From: Chitinophaga filiformis
GTDB taxonomy: Bacteria; Bacteroidota; Bacteroidia; Chitinophagales; Chitinophagaceae
Assembly (NCBI RefSeq): GCF_021646545.1
Contig: NZ_JAKIRP010000015.1
Span: 62,001-126,000, forward strand
Direction of reading: 5' to 3'
Length of the DNA: 64,000 bases
The translations under genes were made by a program, and so were the position numbers. The notes under the pieces were generated by a model. It did no database searches. It had not been told where the DNA came from and saw only the letters and a program-made list of their open reading frames with translations. Below are positions 1 to 8,919 of the stretch, piece by piece; within the stretch, counting starts at the first letter, position 1; the number at the start of each line of letters is the position of its first letter.

Positions 1-88
1 TAGTTCCATACTAATAGATAACTAATTATTACACAATGATCTGCAAAAGCCGTTGTCGCATTATTCAGCTAAGATAGGATATCCTGAT

Positions 89-1219
89 CTAAACACGTAT
101 GTATATACGCTTTTTATCAAGTATTTTGCCAACTGACCAGCAAAGCAGCATAAATACCAGGGCGAACAGTAAGGAGCCTGCTTTGCCGGGAAGTATAGCC
201 TGGAATATGTAAGTGTTGATCCATCGGTGTACACTTATATTGCCTGCCTGGAAGAAGTAGAGGAAAATAACCAGCACTTCAGACAGTAAATAGAGGAACA
301 GCGGGTTCTTGCCAAAAACGGTGAAGAAACCTGTCCAGCGCTCCTGTTTTTTATGGTCGATCACATAGATCAGTACCGCGAGGATCAAGAGGTCTATTCC
401 TACGGTATATAGCACGTAAGAGCTGGTCCAGAGCTTTTTGTTGATCGGGAACACGGTACTCCATACCAAAGCCACCAGTATCAGCAGGCCGCCCATCTGC
501 AACAGTCGCTTACGGCCCACCGCTGTCTTACCATATTCCTGGATAAACAGGCCGGTGTAATAACCTGCAATGACATTTACAATGGCCGGAAGCGTGCTTA
601 GCAGTCCTTCGGGATCGAATGCAATACCTTCACCATGATACAGGTGACTGTCGCCCAGTACCAGTTTGTCAAACAATATCGCTGCATTGCCGGTCAGACT
701 GTAAGGATCTGCCGGATTGCCGAAGAAATACATAATGGCCCAGTAGCCCAGCAGCAGTAGTGCGCTCACGGCCCATACCGCCTTTTTAGGCAGGTAGTGG
801 ATCAGCAGGGAGGCAAAGCAGTAACAAAGGGCGATACGTTGCAGTACACCGAGGATACGGGTGTCTGAAATGGGTATAAATTCCAGGCCGTTAGCGGTAT
901 GGCGTACAAAGGGCAGCCAGTACATCAGGTAACCCAGCAGGAAAATAAGGATGGTGCGGCGGAAGATCTTTGCCAGCACAGTTTTGTTGTCCAGCTCTGC
1001 AAATTTCCGCATACTGAAGCTCATCGCATTTCCCACAGCAAAAAGAAAGGAAGGGAATACCATGTCGGTCGGTGTGCAGCCATGCCATTTGGCATGGTTA
1101 AGAATGGAATAGGCCGTGTCCCATCCCGGCGTATTCACAATAATCATAAAACATACGGTCAGTCCCCTGAAAACGTCCAGCGGCAAAAAGCGCTGTGGTG
1201 TAGCTTTGCTCATAGTCAT
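89..1219 (-). CDS. DUF5009 / NagX-type membrane acyltransferase
   Basis: A 376-residue polytopic membrane protein. It begins with the PLDVFRGLTV motif at about residues 13-22, typical of the acyltransferase group related to heparan-alpha-glucosaminide N-acetyltransferase (COG4299/DUF5009). The HAKWHGCTPTDMVFPSF stretch at about residues 42-58 matches the HxxWxG...DxVFP signature of that group. About ten hydrophobic segments fill the rest, and the length is normal for the bacterial family. Such proteins are thought to move acetyl groups across the membrane onto amino sugars; the substrate here is not shown. It is divergent from the LacI-family gene with 123 bp between start codons. Family assignment is confident, function is inferred. 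Confidence 0.85.
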   Translation of the reverse strand: MTMSKATPQRFLPLDVFRGLTVCFMIIVNTPGWDTAYSILNHAKWHGCTPTDMVFPSFLFAVGNAMSFSMRKFAELDNKTVLAKIFRRTILIFLLGYLMYWLPFVRHTANGLEFIPISDTRILGVLQRIALCYCFASLLIHYLPKKAVWAVSALLLLGYWAIMYFFGNPADPYSLTGNAAILFDKLVLGDSHLYHGEGIAFDPEGLLSTLPAIVNVIAGYYTGLFIQEYGKTAVGRKRLLQMGGLLILVALVWSTVFPINKKLWTSSYVLYTVGIDLLILAVLIYVIDHKKQERWTGFFTVFGKNPLFLYLLSEVLVIFLYFFQAGNISVHRWINTYIFQAILPGKAGSLLFALVFMLLCWSVGKILDKKRIYIRV

Positions 1220-1342
1220 AGTTAGTTACCTGGAAAATAGAAATTGGTTGCCTATAAATATAATACAACCATTTTACTACGCATAGCCAGAAATTTTAGC
1301 GTATCCGGAATGATTTTTTTACTTTAGTGGTAAAGCTACCCC

Positions 1343-2371
1343 TTGTTGAATAATAAAGTCACCATAGCAGACATCGCTAAAGAGCTGAATTTAACGGGTG
1401 CTACTGTATCCCGCGCACTGAACAACCGCAAAGGTACCAGTGAGGAAACACGTAAACTGGTGCAGGCTGCTGCGGAAAAAATGAATTATAGGCGGGACAG
1501 GATCGCCTGGTCGCTCAGATCGGGACGCACCAATATCATTGGTGTGATCATTCCCAGTGCAGAAATAAACTTCTTCGGATCCGTTGTACATGGTATTGAA
1601 AGCATGGCGAACCAGCACGGTTACAATGTGCTCATTTACCAGTCCAACGAGCAGCCGGAATATGAAAAGAAGGCCATCGAGACCTTCCTGAGTACCCGTG
1701 TGGATGGTATTCTGGCGTCCATTGCCAAAGAGACCATGGAGTTCAGCCACTATCTTGAGATCAAAGAGCGGGGCGTACCACTGGTATTTTTTGACCGTGC
1801 TAATGACAGTCTTAATATTCCCTCCGTCGTAGTGGATGACTTTAAAGGTGCTTATTATGCTACTGAGCACCTCCTGAAGCAGGGTTACAGGCGTATTGCA
1901 CATATCGCAGGGCAGCAGCATCTCAAGATCTTCAAGGATCGTCTTGAGGGGTATAGAGCTGCTTTGGCAGATAATGGTGTTGCCGTCGAGGAAGAGCTTG
2001 TTTATTTCGGTGATGTTTCTATTAATGCCGGCCGTCAGGCTATCCAATACCTGCTGGCTTTACCGCAACCGCCGGATGCCGTCTTTGCTGTAGAGGATTT
2101 CACAGCTTTAGGGGCGGTGAAGGAATTGAAAGATAAACATGTTGAAATTCCAGGGGCTTTCGGTGTTATCGGGTTTGCGAATGAATCTTTTGACGAGCAT
2201 ATTACTCCGAGTCTGTCGAGTATTGATCAGCAGACTGTCGAGATGGGGAAGGAGGCGTTCCGCCTGCTTATGGAATTGATCGAGGGTAATGGTGTTGTTA
2301 GTCAGCAGACGCGGACAAAAGTTGTGCTGGAGCCTGTGACGCGGTTTCGGCAGTCTTCTCAGAAACAGTGA
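1343..2371 (+). CDS. LacI-family transcriptional regulator
   Basis: A 342-residue regulator of normal LacI/GalR length. The N-terminal helix-turn-helix (VTIADIAKELNLTGATVSRAL, residues 5-25) and hinge helix (about 45-60) are followed by a periplasmic-binding-protein-like effector domain (about 60-330). The start codon is TTG at 1343, with a second TTG immediately after; no nearby ATG gives the full HTH. The next genes on this strand are galK and galT, and two LacI-type palindromes flank or overlap the promoter in front of galK, so I infer that it represses the galactose genes and responds to a sugar. The divergent acyltransferase could also be a target, but no matching operator was seen between them. 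Confidence 0.93.
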   Translation: MLNNKVTIADIAKELNLTGATVSRALNNRKGTSEETRKLVQAAAEKMNYRRDRIAWSLRSGRTNIIGVIIPSAEINFFGSVVHGIESMANQHGYNVLIYQSNEQPEYEKKAIETFLSTRVDGILASIAKETMEFSHYLEIKERGVPLVFFDRANDSLNIPSVVVDDFKGAYYATEHLLKQGYRRIAHIAGQQHLKIFKDRLEGYRAALADNGVAVEEELVYFGDVSINAGRQAIQYLLALPQPPDAVFAVEDFTALGAVKELKDKHVEIPGAFGVIGFANESFDEHITPSLSSIDQQTVEMGKEAFRLLMELIEGNGVVSQQTRTKVVLEPVTRFRQSSQKQ

Positions 2372-2392
2372 TCTTCTCTCTCTTAGTTATAG

Positions 2393-2572
2393 GGCTTCCG
2401 CTTTCTTTAATGACTTTTTGTGATTATTGTGAAGGACGTACCGGCAGCGAGCAGTATGGGCTTGCTGGCTGAGTTCTTTGAAGTCTCTTTCTATTGAAGG
2501 AATAGCAACGTATTTAGCTTTGGATCTCGATTAAATCCCTGGTGGGTCGTATTTGGCATACTTCAAACAACG
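2393..2572. repeat. Intergenic direct repeat, copy 1
   Basis: This 180-bp unit recurs at 2612-2791 at an offset of exactly 219 bp with no length change and only scattered substitutions. It contains a left arm ending CTGAGTTCTTTGAAGT (ends 2484) and a right arm starting ACTTCAAAC (2560), which extends past the unit to about 2600. The arms are roughly inverted copies of each other. Related arms occur at 24907-25069, so this is a dispersed palindromic repeat family. No reading frame of note was found. Confidence 0.85.
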
Positions 2573-2611
2573 GAGGCCAGCAATCTCCATCTGCTGCTGC
2601 CTTGTGCTTCA

Positions 2612-2791
2612 GGCTTCCGCTTTCCTTATTGACGTTCAATTATTATTGTGAAGGACTTACCGGCAGCGAGCAGTATGGGCTTGCTGGCTGAGTTCTTTGA
2701 AGTTTCTTTCTATTGAACGAATAGTAACGTATTTAGCTTTGGATCTCGATTAAATCCCTGGTGGGTCGCATTTAGCATACTTCAAAGAACT
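2612..2791. repeat. Intergenic direct repeat, copy 2
   Basis: Second copy of the unit at 2393-2572. Here the arms are more symmetric: CTGGCTGAGTTCTTTGAAGT (about 2684-2703) and ACTTCAAAGAACTCAGCCAG (2779-2798) are exact reverse complements, and the right arm continues into GGATTCCACCTGA. It lies between the LacI-family gene and the galK promoter. Confidence 0.85.
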
Positions 2792-2966
2792 CAGCCAGGG
2801 ATTCCACCTGACAGCCGCGTATCGATCTCTTTTGCGAGTACAGAGAGCATTTAAAACAATAAATCCGCAGCTCCCCACCCAAGCATGGATAACATATGTA
2901 AGGAATCGCTAATGACTATCCTTACCAATACGCACCGGAACAAACCCGAAGCTTGCAAAATTGAAA

Positions 2967-2978
2967 GTAAACGATTAC
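2967..2978. promoter_or_regulatory. LacI-type operator, upstream copy
   Basis: GTAAACGATTAC is an imperfect palindrome with the central CG step typical of LacI/GalR-family operators. It is the exact reverse complement of the motif at 3091-3102, 124 bp away (about 12 helical turns), an arrangement compatible with looping. It lies downstream of the LacI-family gene and upstream of galK. Confidence 0.6.
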
Positions 2979-3088
2979 ATTTAATGTCTATTCCACATCC
3001 TTTTTTCTATACTGCGTTGTTTATCAATAATTTATTGTAAAAACTGCCAATAGGTTAAGCGTACTGCACCGTAATTTAGAGAGAAGTA

Positions 3089-3120
3089 TTGTAATCGTTT
3101 ACGTAAATCATTTAACTTTG
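3089..3120 (+). promoter_or_regulatory. galK promoter with overlapping operator
   Basis: TTG at 3089-3091, a 21-bp spacer and TAACTTTG at 3113-3120 match the Bacteroidota housekeeping promoter (-33 TTG, -7 TAnnTTTG). The second operator-like motif GTAATCGTTTAC (3091-3102) lies inside the spacer, so bound repressor would block polymerase. The predicted transcript has a leader of about 300 nt before galK. Confidence 0.6.
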
Positions 3121-3430
3121 AGAATTATTCCACATAAATAACAATTCCATGAGCAAATCCACGGTCAGATTTTAATGTCAACAGGGTTTCTTCATCATTA
3201 ACAATACAGTTTACAGATGAAACAGAACAGCCGACAATAGACAGCCTGTTTAATAGGGCCGTCAGCTGGTTTGTATGGAATATGGCCCACATCCGGGCGA
3301 GTGGTGGTAAGTTTCACGGCATCTTCCAAAGGATGGAAAAACATTCAGAGAGGAGGAAGTTACATCGATTCAAGCTTTGACGGGAGCGCAATCTCCCATT
3401 AGTATATCAACAAATTTAAAAAAATACACA

Positions 3431-4597
3431 GTGGAGCAAGCTAAATTAAACGCCTTTTCCCAGCAGCATTTTGACCAGGAACCAATTATGGTAAGAGCGG
3501 CAGGGCGTATTAACCTGATCGGAGAGCATACCGACTATAATAACGGGTTTGTATTGCCCGCTGCTATAGACAAAGCCATTTACCTGGCTATTGTAAAACG
3601 TAATGACAATAAGATCATCTTACATGCACTGGATGTAAATGATAAATATGAAGGTACACTGGACAAAGTAGTACCAACTGCGCAGCAATGGCCTGATTAT
3701 CTGCTGGGTGTAGTACAACAGCTGCAACAGGCGGGGCATATCATTGGCGGATTTGAATGTGCTTTCTGTGGAAATGTTCCCCTGGGCGCCGGCCTTTCAT
3801 CCTCCGCTGCACTGGAATGTGCTACTATTTTTGGACTGAATGAACTCTTCGGACTGGAAATAGGCCGCAGAGATATGACGCTGCTGGCACAGGCTGCAGA
3901 GAATCACTTCGTAGGTGTGCGTTGCGGTATCATGGACCAGTTTGCGAGCATGTTCGGTAAAAAACAACAGCTGATCAAACTGGATTGCGCTTCACTGGAG
4001 TATGAATATATTCCTTTCAACTTTGACGATGTAAGCCTGGTACTGCTGGATACACAGGTAAAACACTCCCTGGCATCCTCAGAATATAATACCCGCCGCG
4101 AAGAATGTGAAACAGGCGTGGCGTTGATCAAAAAACATCATCCGCATGTGAATAGCCTCCGCGATGCCAATATGGATATGCTGGATGCTTATGTGAAAGG
4201 ACATAATGCAACTGTATACAACCGTTGCCGTTATGTAGTGGAAGAAATACAGCGTCTGCAGGATGCATGTGAAGATCTGCAGCGTAATGACCTCCATGCA
4301 TTTGGTAAGAAGGTGTTCGCTACACATGAAGGACTGGATAAGCTGTACAATGTGAGCTGTCCTGAACTGAACTGGCTGGCAGAATTTGCCGCAGGTCAGC
4401 AGGGAGTGCTGGGCGCCCGTATGATGGGTGGCGGCTTTGGTGGTTGTACCATCAATATCGTGAAGAAATCGGCAGTGCCGGCATTGCTGGAAAAAGCAGC
4501 AGCGGGTTATGAACAACAGTTCAAGACTCCATTGAAAGCATATGTTACCAGCATTGAAGATGGCTGTCGTACGGTGAATAATTTAGTTAACAATTAA
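3431..4597 (+). CDS. galK: Galactokinase
   Basis: Phosphorylates galactose to galactose-1-phosphate in the Leloir pathway. GHMP-kinase motifs are in order: substrate motif GRINLIGEHTDYN at about residues 25-37, ATP-binding LGAGLSSSAALE at about 118-129, and GGGFGGCTI near 333-341. The frame is open further upstream, with a TTG at 3377 giving 406 aa, but no ATG precedes the conserved galactokinase motif closely enough. I chose GTG at 3431, after an A-rich stretch, because it gives 388 aa and about 24 residues before the motif, as in known galactokinases. galT follows 78 bp downstream on the same strand. No galE or galM is in the window. Confidence 0.95.
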   Translation: MEQAKLNAFSQQHFDQEPIMVRAAGRINLIGEHTDYNNGFVLPAAIDKAIYLAIVKRNDNKIILHALDVNDKYEGTLDKVVPTAQQWPDYLLGVVQQLQQAGHIIGGFECAFCGNVPLGAGLSSSAALECATIFGLNELFGLEIGRRDMTLLAQAAENHFVGVRCGIMDQFASMFGKKQQLIKLDCASLEYEYIPFNFDDVSLVLLDTQVKHSLASSEYNTRREECETGVALIKKHHPHVNSLRDANMDMLDAYVKGHNATVYNRCRYVVEEIQRLQDACEDLQRNDLHAFGKKVFATHEGLDKLYNVSCPELNWLAEFAAGQQGVLGARMMGGGFGGCTINIVKKSAVPALLEKAAAGYEQQFKTPLKAYVTSIEDGCRTVNNLVNN

Positions 4598-4675
4598 GCT
4601 CTGATGTAAGGACTGGTCCTACACCTTATCCAGGGCCAGTCCTTCTTTAAGTATTCTGATAAATGTTCCGAGAGA

Positions 4676-5743
4676 ATGTCTGAAAATACCTTTGATCTAA
4701 CAGCGCATCCCCATACCCGTTTAAATATTCTGACAGGAGAATGGGTATTGGTATCTCCTCACCGTTCCAAACGTCCGTGGCAGGGAAAGGTGGAATCACC
4801 TTCGCTGGTACAGCGTCCGGCTTATGTGGAGGATTGCTATTTATGTCCGGGCAACACCCGTGCCGATGGAACTAAAAACGGGGCTTATACCGGTCCTATT
4901 GCCTTTACAAACGATTTCTCTGCCTTACTGGCCGATACGCCACAGGGAGGCGAGAATGAAGACGGACTGCTGGTAGCGCGGTCACAAAAAGGCATCTGCC
5001 GTGTGATCTGTTTCAGCCCACGTCATGACCTGACATTACCTGAAATGGAACTGCCGGATATCCGTAAAGTGGTAGACCTCTGGCATACCGAACTGGAATC
5101 GCTGGCAGCAGTACCTTTCATCAAGTATATACAGATCTTCGAAAATAAAGGAGAGATCATGGGATGCAGTAATCCGCATCCGCATGGCCAGATCTGGGCG
5201 TCTGAAGATGTGCCGATGGAGATCGAAAAAGAAACACGCCAGCAGCGTAATTATTATCAGCAGCACGGTCGCAGCCTCTTGTCTGCTTACCTGGAGAAGG
5301 AGCTGAAGCTGGAAGAGCGTATCATCGCGCAGAATGAACATTTTGTAGCACTGGTACCTTTCTGGGCAGTATGGCCTTATGAAGCCATGATCATCAGCCG
5401 CCGTCATGTACAGCACCTGCTGCAATTCACGCCGGCAGAACGTGATGGACTGGCAGCTATCCTGAAAGAGCTGACCACCAAATACGATAATCTGTTTGAA
5501 ACATCATTCCCTTATTCGGCAGGTATGCACCAGATGCCGTTTAATGACGGCGACAGCCATCCTGAATGGCACTGGCATATGCACTTCTATCCGCCATTGC
5601 TGCGCTCTGCTACCGTGAAGAAGTTTATGGTGGGATATGAGATGCTGGCGCATCCGCAGCGGGATATTACACCGGAATATGCTGCCGGACGGTTAAGAGA
5701 ACTACCGGTAGTGCATTATAAAAAAGCAGGGGTGCCTGCATAG
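4676..5743 (+). CDS. galT: Galactose-1-phosphate uridylyltransferase
   Basis: Transfers UMP between UDP-glucose and galactose-1-phosphate. The active-site motif SNPHPHGQIWA is present, with H168-P169-H170; H170 matches the nucleophilic histidine. A CYLC pair at about residues 55-58 corresponds to zinc ligands in the classical family, and a second histidine cluster (HWHMHFYPP, about 303-311) completes the histidine-triad-like fold. At 355 aa the length is normal. It lies 78 bp after galK, presumably on one transcript, and a strong hairpin terminator follows at 5784. Confidence 0.96.
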   Translation: MSENTFDLTAHPHTRLNILTGEWVLVSPHRSKRPWQGKVESPSLVQRPAYVEDCYLCPGNTRADGTKNGAYTGPIAFTNDFSALLADTPQGGENEDGLLVARSQKGICRVICFSPRHDLTLPEMELPDIRKVVDLWHTELESLAAVPFIKYIQIFENKGEIMGCSNPHPHGQIWASEDVPMEIEKETRQQRNYYQQHGRSLLSAYLEKELKLEERIIAQNEHFVALVPFWAVWPYEAMIISRRHVQHLLQFTPAERDGLAAILKELTTKYDNLFETSFPYSAGMHQMPFNDGDSHPEWHWHMHFYPPLLRSATVKKFMVGYEMLAHPQRDITPEYAAGRLRELPVVHYKKAGVPA

Positions 5744-5783
5744 ACTTGTTTTTTGTTTATTCTTTTTTTGAACCAAAATGTGC

Positions 5784-5809
5784 AAGGGCCGCTTTTTAGC
5801 GGCCCTTTT
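5784..5809 (+). terminator. Terminator after galT
   Basis: AAGGGCCGCT, a T-rich loop, AGCGGCCCTT, then further Ts: a 10-bp stem at 5784-5809, 41 nt after the galT stop. It likely ends the galK-galT transcript and may also serve the convergent receptor gene. Confidence 0.8.
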
Positions 5810-5987
5810 AATTAATTAAATTTAACAACAGCGGGTGTTGGATATGAATACACTTATGAAGCCTTACTAATAAAACAAAGCGAAGGATGATAAGCCGTTA
5901 CCTCTTGCAGCACAATACAACAAACGGCAGTACTATAAAGCATCAACAGGCGCGGCAGATAACAGGTACTGCAGCAGATGACGCGAA

Positions 5988-8036
5988 TTATAACGTCAGG
6001 CGCAACCCTCCATAATAATTCCTTCCCGGGGCAGGATTGTAATACCTGGCGCCCACAGCGTTCAGGTCATTGCCCAGGCTATAACGCTGGTTCAGCAGGT
6101 TATCAGCACCTGCATAAACGGCCAGCCACTTATTGACACCCCAGTTGACTTTCGCCTGTACCAGGTGATATTCGTTTGCAAAGGCAGTATTGGCGTCATC
6201 CAGCGGTAAGCGGTCAGTGTAGGTGTACTGGCTATATAGTGACACACGTGCCGGAAATTCCACGAGCAAGGACGCCGTAGCGATGTTTTTCGGAACGCCG
6301 GTTAAGGCATTGCCGGAAAGGTCCTTACCTGCGCTGATATAGTCGCTGAACAGGAAGTGACTGTAGGTATAACTTCCCTGGAGCTGTATGCCGCGGGTAA
6401 AGCCCTGGCGCCTGGGCGACTGTAACCAGGCGGAACCCTGGAATTCCACTCCCGTCTGATGCGTACCGCCGGCATTGGTGAAGAACTCCGTACCGTCATC
6501 ATGCAGTTTGCGGACGATGGCATCCTGCAGCTCGTAATAGAAAACGGCCGCATCCGCCTGGAAACGGTTGTTCCGGCTATTGAACCGGAGGCCTGTTTCA
6601 TAGTTCCAGCCGGTTTCTGCCTGCAGGGCGGTATTGATAATATTGTCTGAAGCACGTACCTCCGCGATGGAAGGAGGGGAGTAGCCCCTGCTGACAGTGG
6701 CGCGTGCTGCCAGAGCGGGTGTGATCAGGTAGGAGAGGGAAAAGCGGGGCATCAGCTCCGCGGTGAATTTCTTTTTCCCGTCTATGCCTGCTGCCACATC
6801 ATTGAAATGGTAGCGGTAGTAGTTAAGGCTTACAGCCGCTTCGGCCACCCATTGTTTGCCGGGACGTAAGGTAACACCGGTAAAGTAAAAGTATTGCCGG
6901 GCGGTGATGTCGCTGGCCGCCTGTAAGGTATCTCTTACGCCAGCCCTATTGCCATAGTTGTCAATATCGGAGCCTGTCTGCTGCCATTCCACGCCAGTTG
7001 TCCAGTCCAGTCGCATGTTGCTGTTGCCCAGCGCCTGGTCCTGCAGGGCAATGTAGGTGCGGGCGCCGAAGGTATTCTCATCCCGGGCTTCGTAGTTGGT
7101 AATGAACGGATTTTCAAAGTGGGTGTTGCTGCCAAACACTGTGATCACATGCTGCCAGTGTGTGGCGAGTTGTGAGGTATGTACCAGGCCGCCAAAGGCT
7201 GTTTTATTCCTGATCCCCGCCTGTTGGGTAATAGCGCTGGGTAAGGTGGCGGTGGCAGGGCGGGATCCTTTCGGATTGGCTGCTGCCTGTGCGGCTGTCA
7301 GACCACCGGGCGTGCGGTAATCCAGGTCACTGTAAAAGGCGATCAGCTTGAGCTGGTTATGCGGATTATATTTCCATTCCTGGGCGGTCTGCACATAATA
7401 TCTTTTCATAGCACTATTATCCCGGTAGCCATCAGACCGGTGTACGGCCTGATAGATATTCACCTTATAATTTCCCCACTGGTGCTGCCAGCCTATCTGT
7501 TCGCGAAACAGGCCATAGCTGCCTCCTTGTATATCCGCTTTCAGGCGACTGCTGTCTGGCAGGGTACCTGCCGGATGGAGGAGTACTACGCCACCTGAGT
7601 TGGCGCCGAACTGACTGCCATCAGGGCCTTTTAATACTTCAATACCCTGAAAACTTCCCGGGTCGGCAAGATTAAGGTAGGAATTGCCACCGGCATCCGT
7701 TAGCGGGATCTCGTCGAGGTATAATTTTACATTGCGGATACCAAAAGGAGAGCGCAACAGACTACCTCTTAAAGATAAACGATAGCTACCCGGTGAACGC
7801 TCTTCCATACGTACGCCAGGCACAGTATTCAGGGCCGGTAATAATGTAATGCCCTGTTGTAATTGCAACTGGCGGGCAGTAAGTACAGTACTGCTGGTGG
7901 GCACCTGGAGCAGGGTAAACTGTTTGCCGGGATATGCCTGGATCACTACTTCCTGCAGATGCCGGGTAGTATCAGATGGTGATTGTGCATAAGTGGCCAG
8001 CGGCAGTATACCAAGAGCCAGTAGAATTTTTTTCAT
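5988..8036 (-). CDS. TonB-dependent outer-membrane receptor
   Basis: A 682-residue precursor with a signal peptide (MKKILLALGILPLATYAQ, cleavage near residue 18). A TonB-box-like LQEVVIQAY stretch follows at about 27-35, then a plug domain (about 50-170; RLSLRGSLLRSPFGIR, GIEVLKGPDGSQFGANSGG) and a beta-barrel ending in the aromatic-containing NYYGGLRLTL strand. It lacks the N-terminal carboxypeptidase-regulatory domain of SusC proteins, and its size is closer to metal-complex or vitamin receptors. No Fur box or cobalamin riboswitch was recognised, so the ligand is unknown. A TonB-type transducer gene lies divergently about 0.9 kb away. Confidence 0.92.
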   Translation of the reverse strand: MKKILLALGILPLATYAQSPSDTTRHLQEVVIQAYPGKQFTLLQVPTSSTVLTARQLQLQQGITLLPALNTVPGVRMEERSPGSYRLSLRGSLLRSPFGIRNVKLYLDEIPLTDAGGNSYLNLADPGSFQGIEVLKGPDGSQFGANSGGVVLLHPAGTLPDSSRLKADIQGGSYGLFREQIGWQHQWGNYKVNIYQAVHRSDGYRDNSAMKRYYVQTAQEWKYNPHNQLKLIAFYSDLDYRTPGGLTAAQAAANPKGSRPATATLPSAITQQAGIRNKTAFGGLVHTSQLATHWQHVITVFGSNTHFENPFITNYEARDENTFGARTYIALQDQALGNSNMRLDWTTGVEWQQTGSDIDNYGNRAGVRDTLQAASDITARQYFYFTGVTLRPGKQWVAEAAVSLNYYRYHFNDVAAGIDGKKKFTAELMPRFSLSYLITPALAARATVSRGYSPPSIAEVRASDNIINTALQAETGWNYETGLRFNSRNNRFQADAAVFYYELQDAIVRKLHDDGTEFFTNAGGTHQTGVEFQGSAWLQSPRRQGFTRGIQLQGSYTYSHFLFSDYISAGKDLSGNALTGVPKNIATASLLVEFPARVSLYSQYTYTDRLPLDDANTAFANEYHLVQAKVNWGVNKWLAVYAGADNLLNQRYSLGNDLNAVGARYYNPAPGRNYYGGLRLTL

Positions 8037-8064
8037 TAGATAATGTTAATGTCTTCTATTATTT

Positions 8065-8072
8065 CAAATCTA
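8065..8072 (-). promoter_or_regulatory. Candidate -7 element for receptor gene
   Basis: Read on the minus strand this is TAGATTTG, a match to the Bacteroidota -7 consensus TAnnTTTG, 29 bp upstream of the receptor start codon. A clear -33 TTG at the expected distance was not found, so support is partial. Confidence 0.4.
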
Positions 8073-8919
8073 CTTGTATTTTCTTTATTCAGCATGCTAA
8101 TTAGGATCACCGGTATTAACCGCACTGACAGTTGTATTTCTTAACAACGTTATGGCTTGCAGTAGAACGCTTTCGCAGGCGCTGACATCGTCTGCCACGG
8201 AAATATATTATACAATTTTTCGGGTGTGATAATCAGCAATTTGTTATGCACAATAATGCTGCCTGAAAAAAAATTATGTCTTTGCATTTGGAAATATAAT
8301 TTCATGCTGTATATTTGTCTACAGATTCAGTAGACTATTAGAATTTACCACCACCCGGAGAAGAGCGCTGAGTATTCTCCTTGTTTTGTCTCACCAGCAA
8401 AGCAATATTATCGGCAATATGAAAATCAAAAACTGATTATTATATGCATCAGCATAGCGAATTATTGATACATAGTAAAGTGGGTGTAGTGGTGAAGATT
8501 GATCATACCCAATTCTGTAGCACAGTTGCTTACAATAGCTGTTGCTGATAACAAAGAAATTGTTTGCTATAAGCTGTAAATAAAAATGCCCGGTCAGGCT
8601 AGCGGGGAAGGTGTGTTGCAGATTTATTGGTGGTAAATTATAATGTAATATACCTCCCGCGCCCCCTGGCATTAACCTCCTTACCTTTTTATCTACCAAC
8701 TTGATTTATTACAACATTATTTATACCTGTATGGTAACAATATGATCGTTACCATAAAAGATAGTGAATACTTCCTTTAGCAAATAGGTGATCCCGATCC
8801 GGATTTCAATCTGGGCTGGTAATATTAATACTCCTCCATATTAATACACTTCTCAAAGTTTTTTTTAAAATCCTTATGGAAAGATAATGACGTTGCATCT
8901 ATATGTAAATGTTTATCCC
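8073..8919. other. Gene-free AT-rich stretch
   Basis: About 850 bp between divergent genes. Apart from an inverted repeat at 8731-8755 I see no conserved reading frame; a 102-codon minus-strand frame at 8391-8699 looks accidental. No known riboswitch or RNA gene was recognised. Confidence 0.5.
8731..8755. promoter_or_regulatory. Inverted repeat upstream of tonB-like gene
   Basis: ATGGTAAC and GTTACCAT form perfect 8-bp arms (9 bp with the flanking T/A) separated by 9 bp, about 165 bp before the TonB-type gene. The spacing suits a dimeric repressor better than a terminator, as no T run follows. Confidence 0.35.

Noticed and set aside
8100..8250. Possible cobalamin riboswitch upstream of the TonB-dependent receptor
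   Set aside because: I looked for the B12-box and receptor core on the minus strand and did not find them.
8391..8699. 102-codon minus-strand frame in the receptor/tonB gap
   Set aside because: Low-complexity, aromatic-rich and hydrophobic sequence with no family features; AT-rich region gives such frames by chance.
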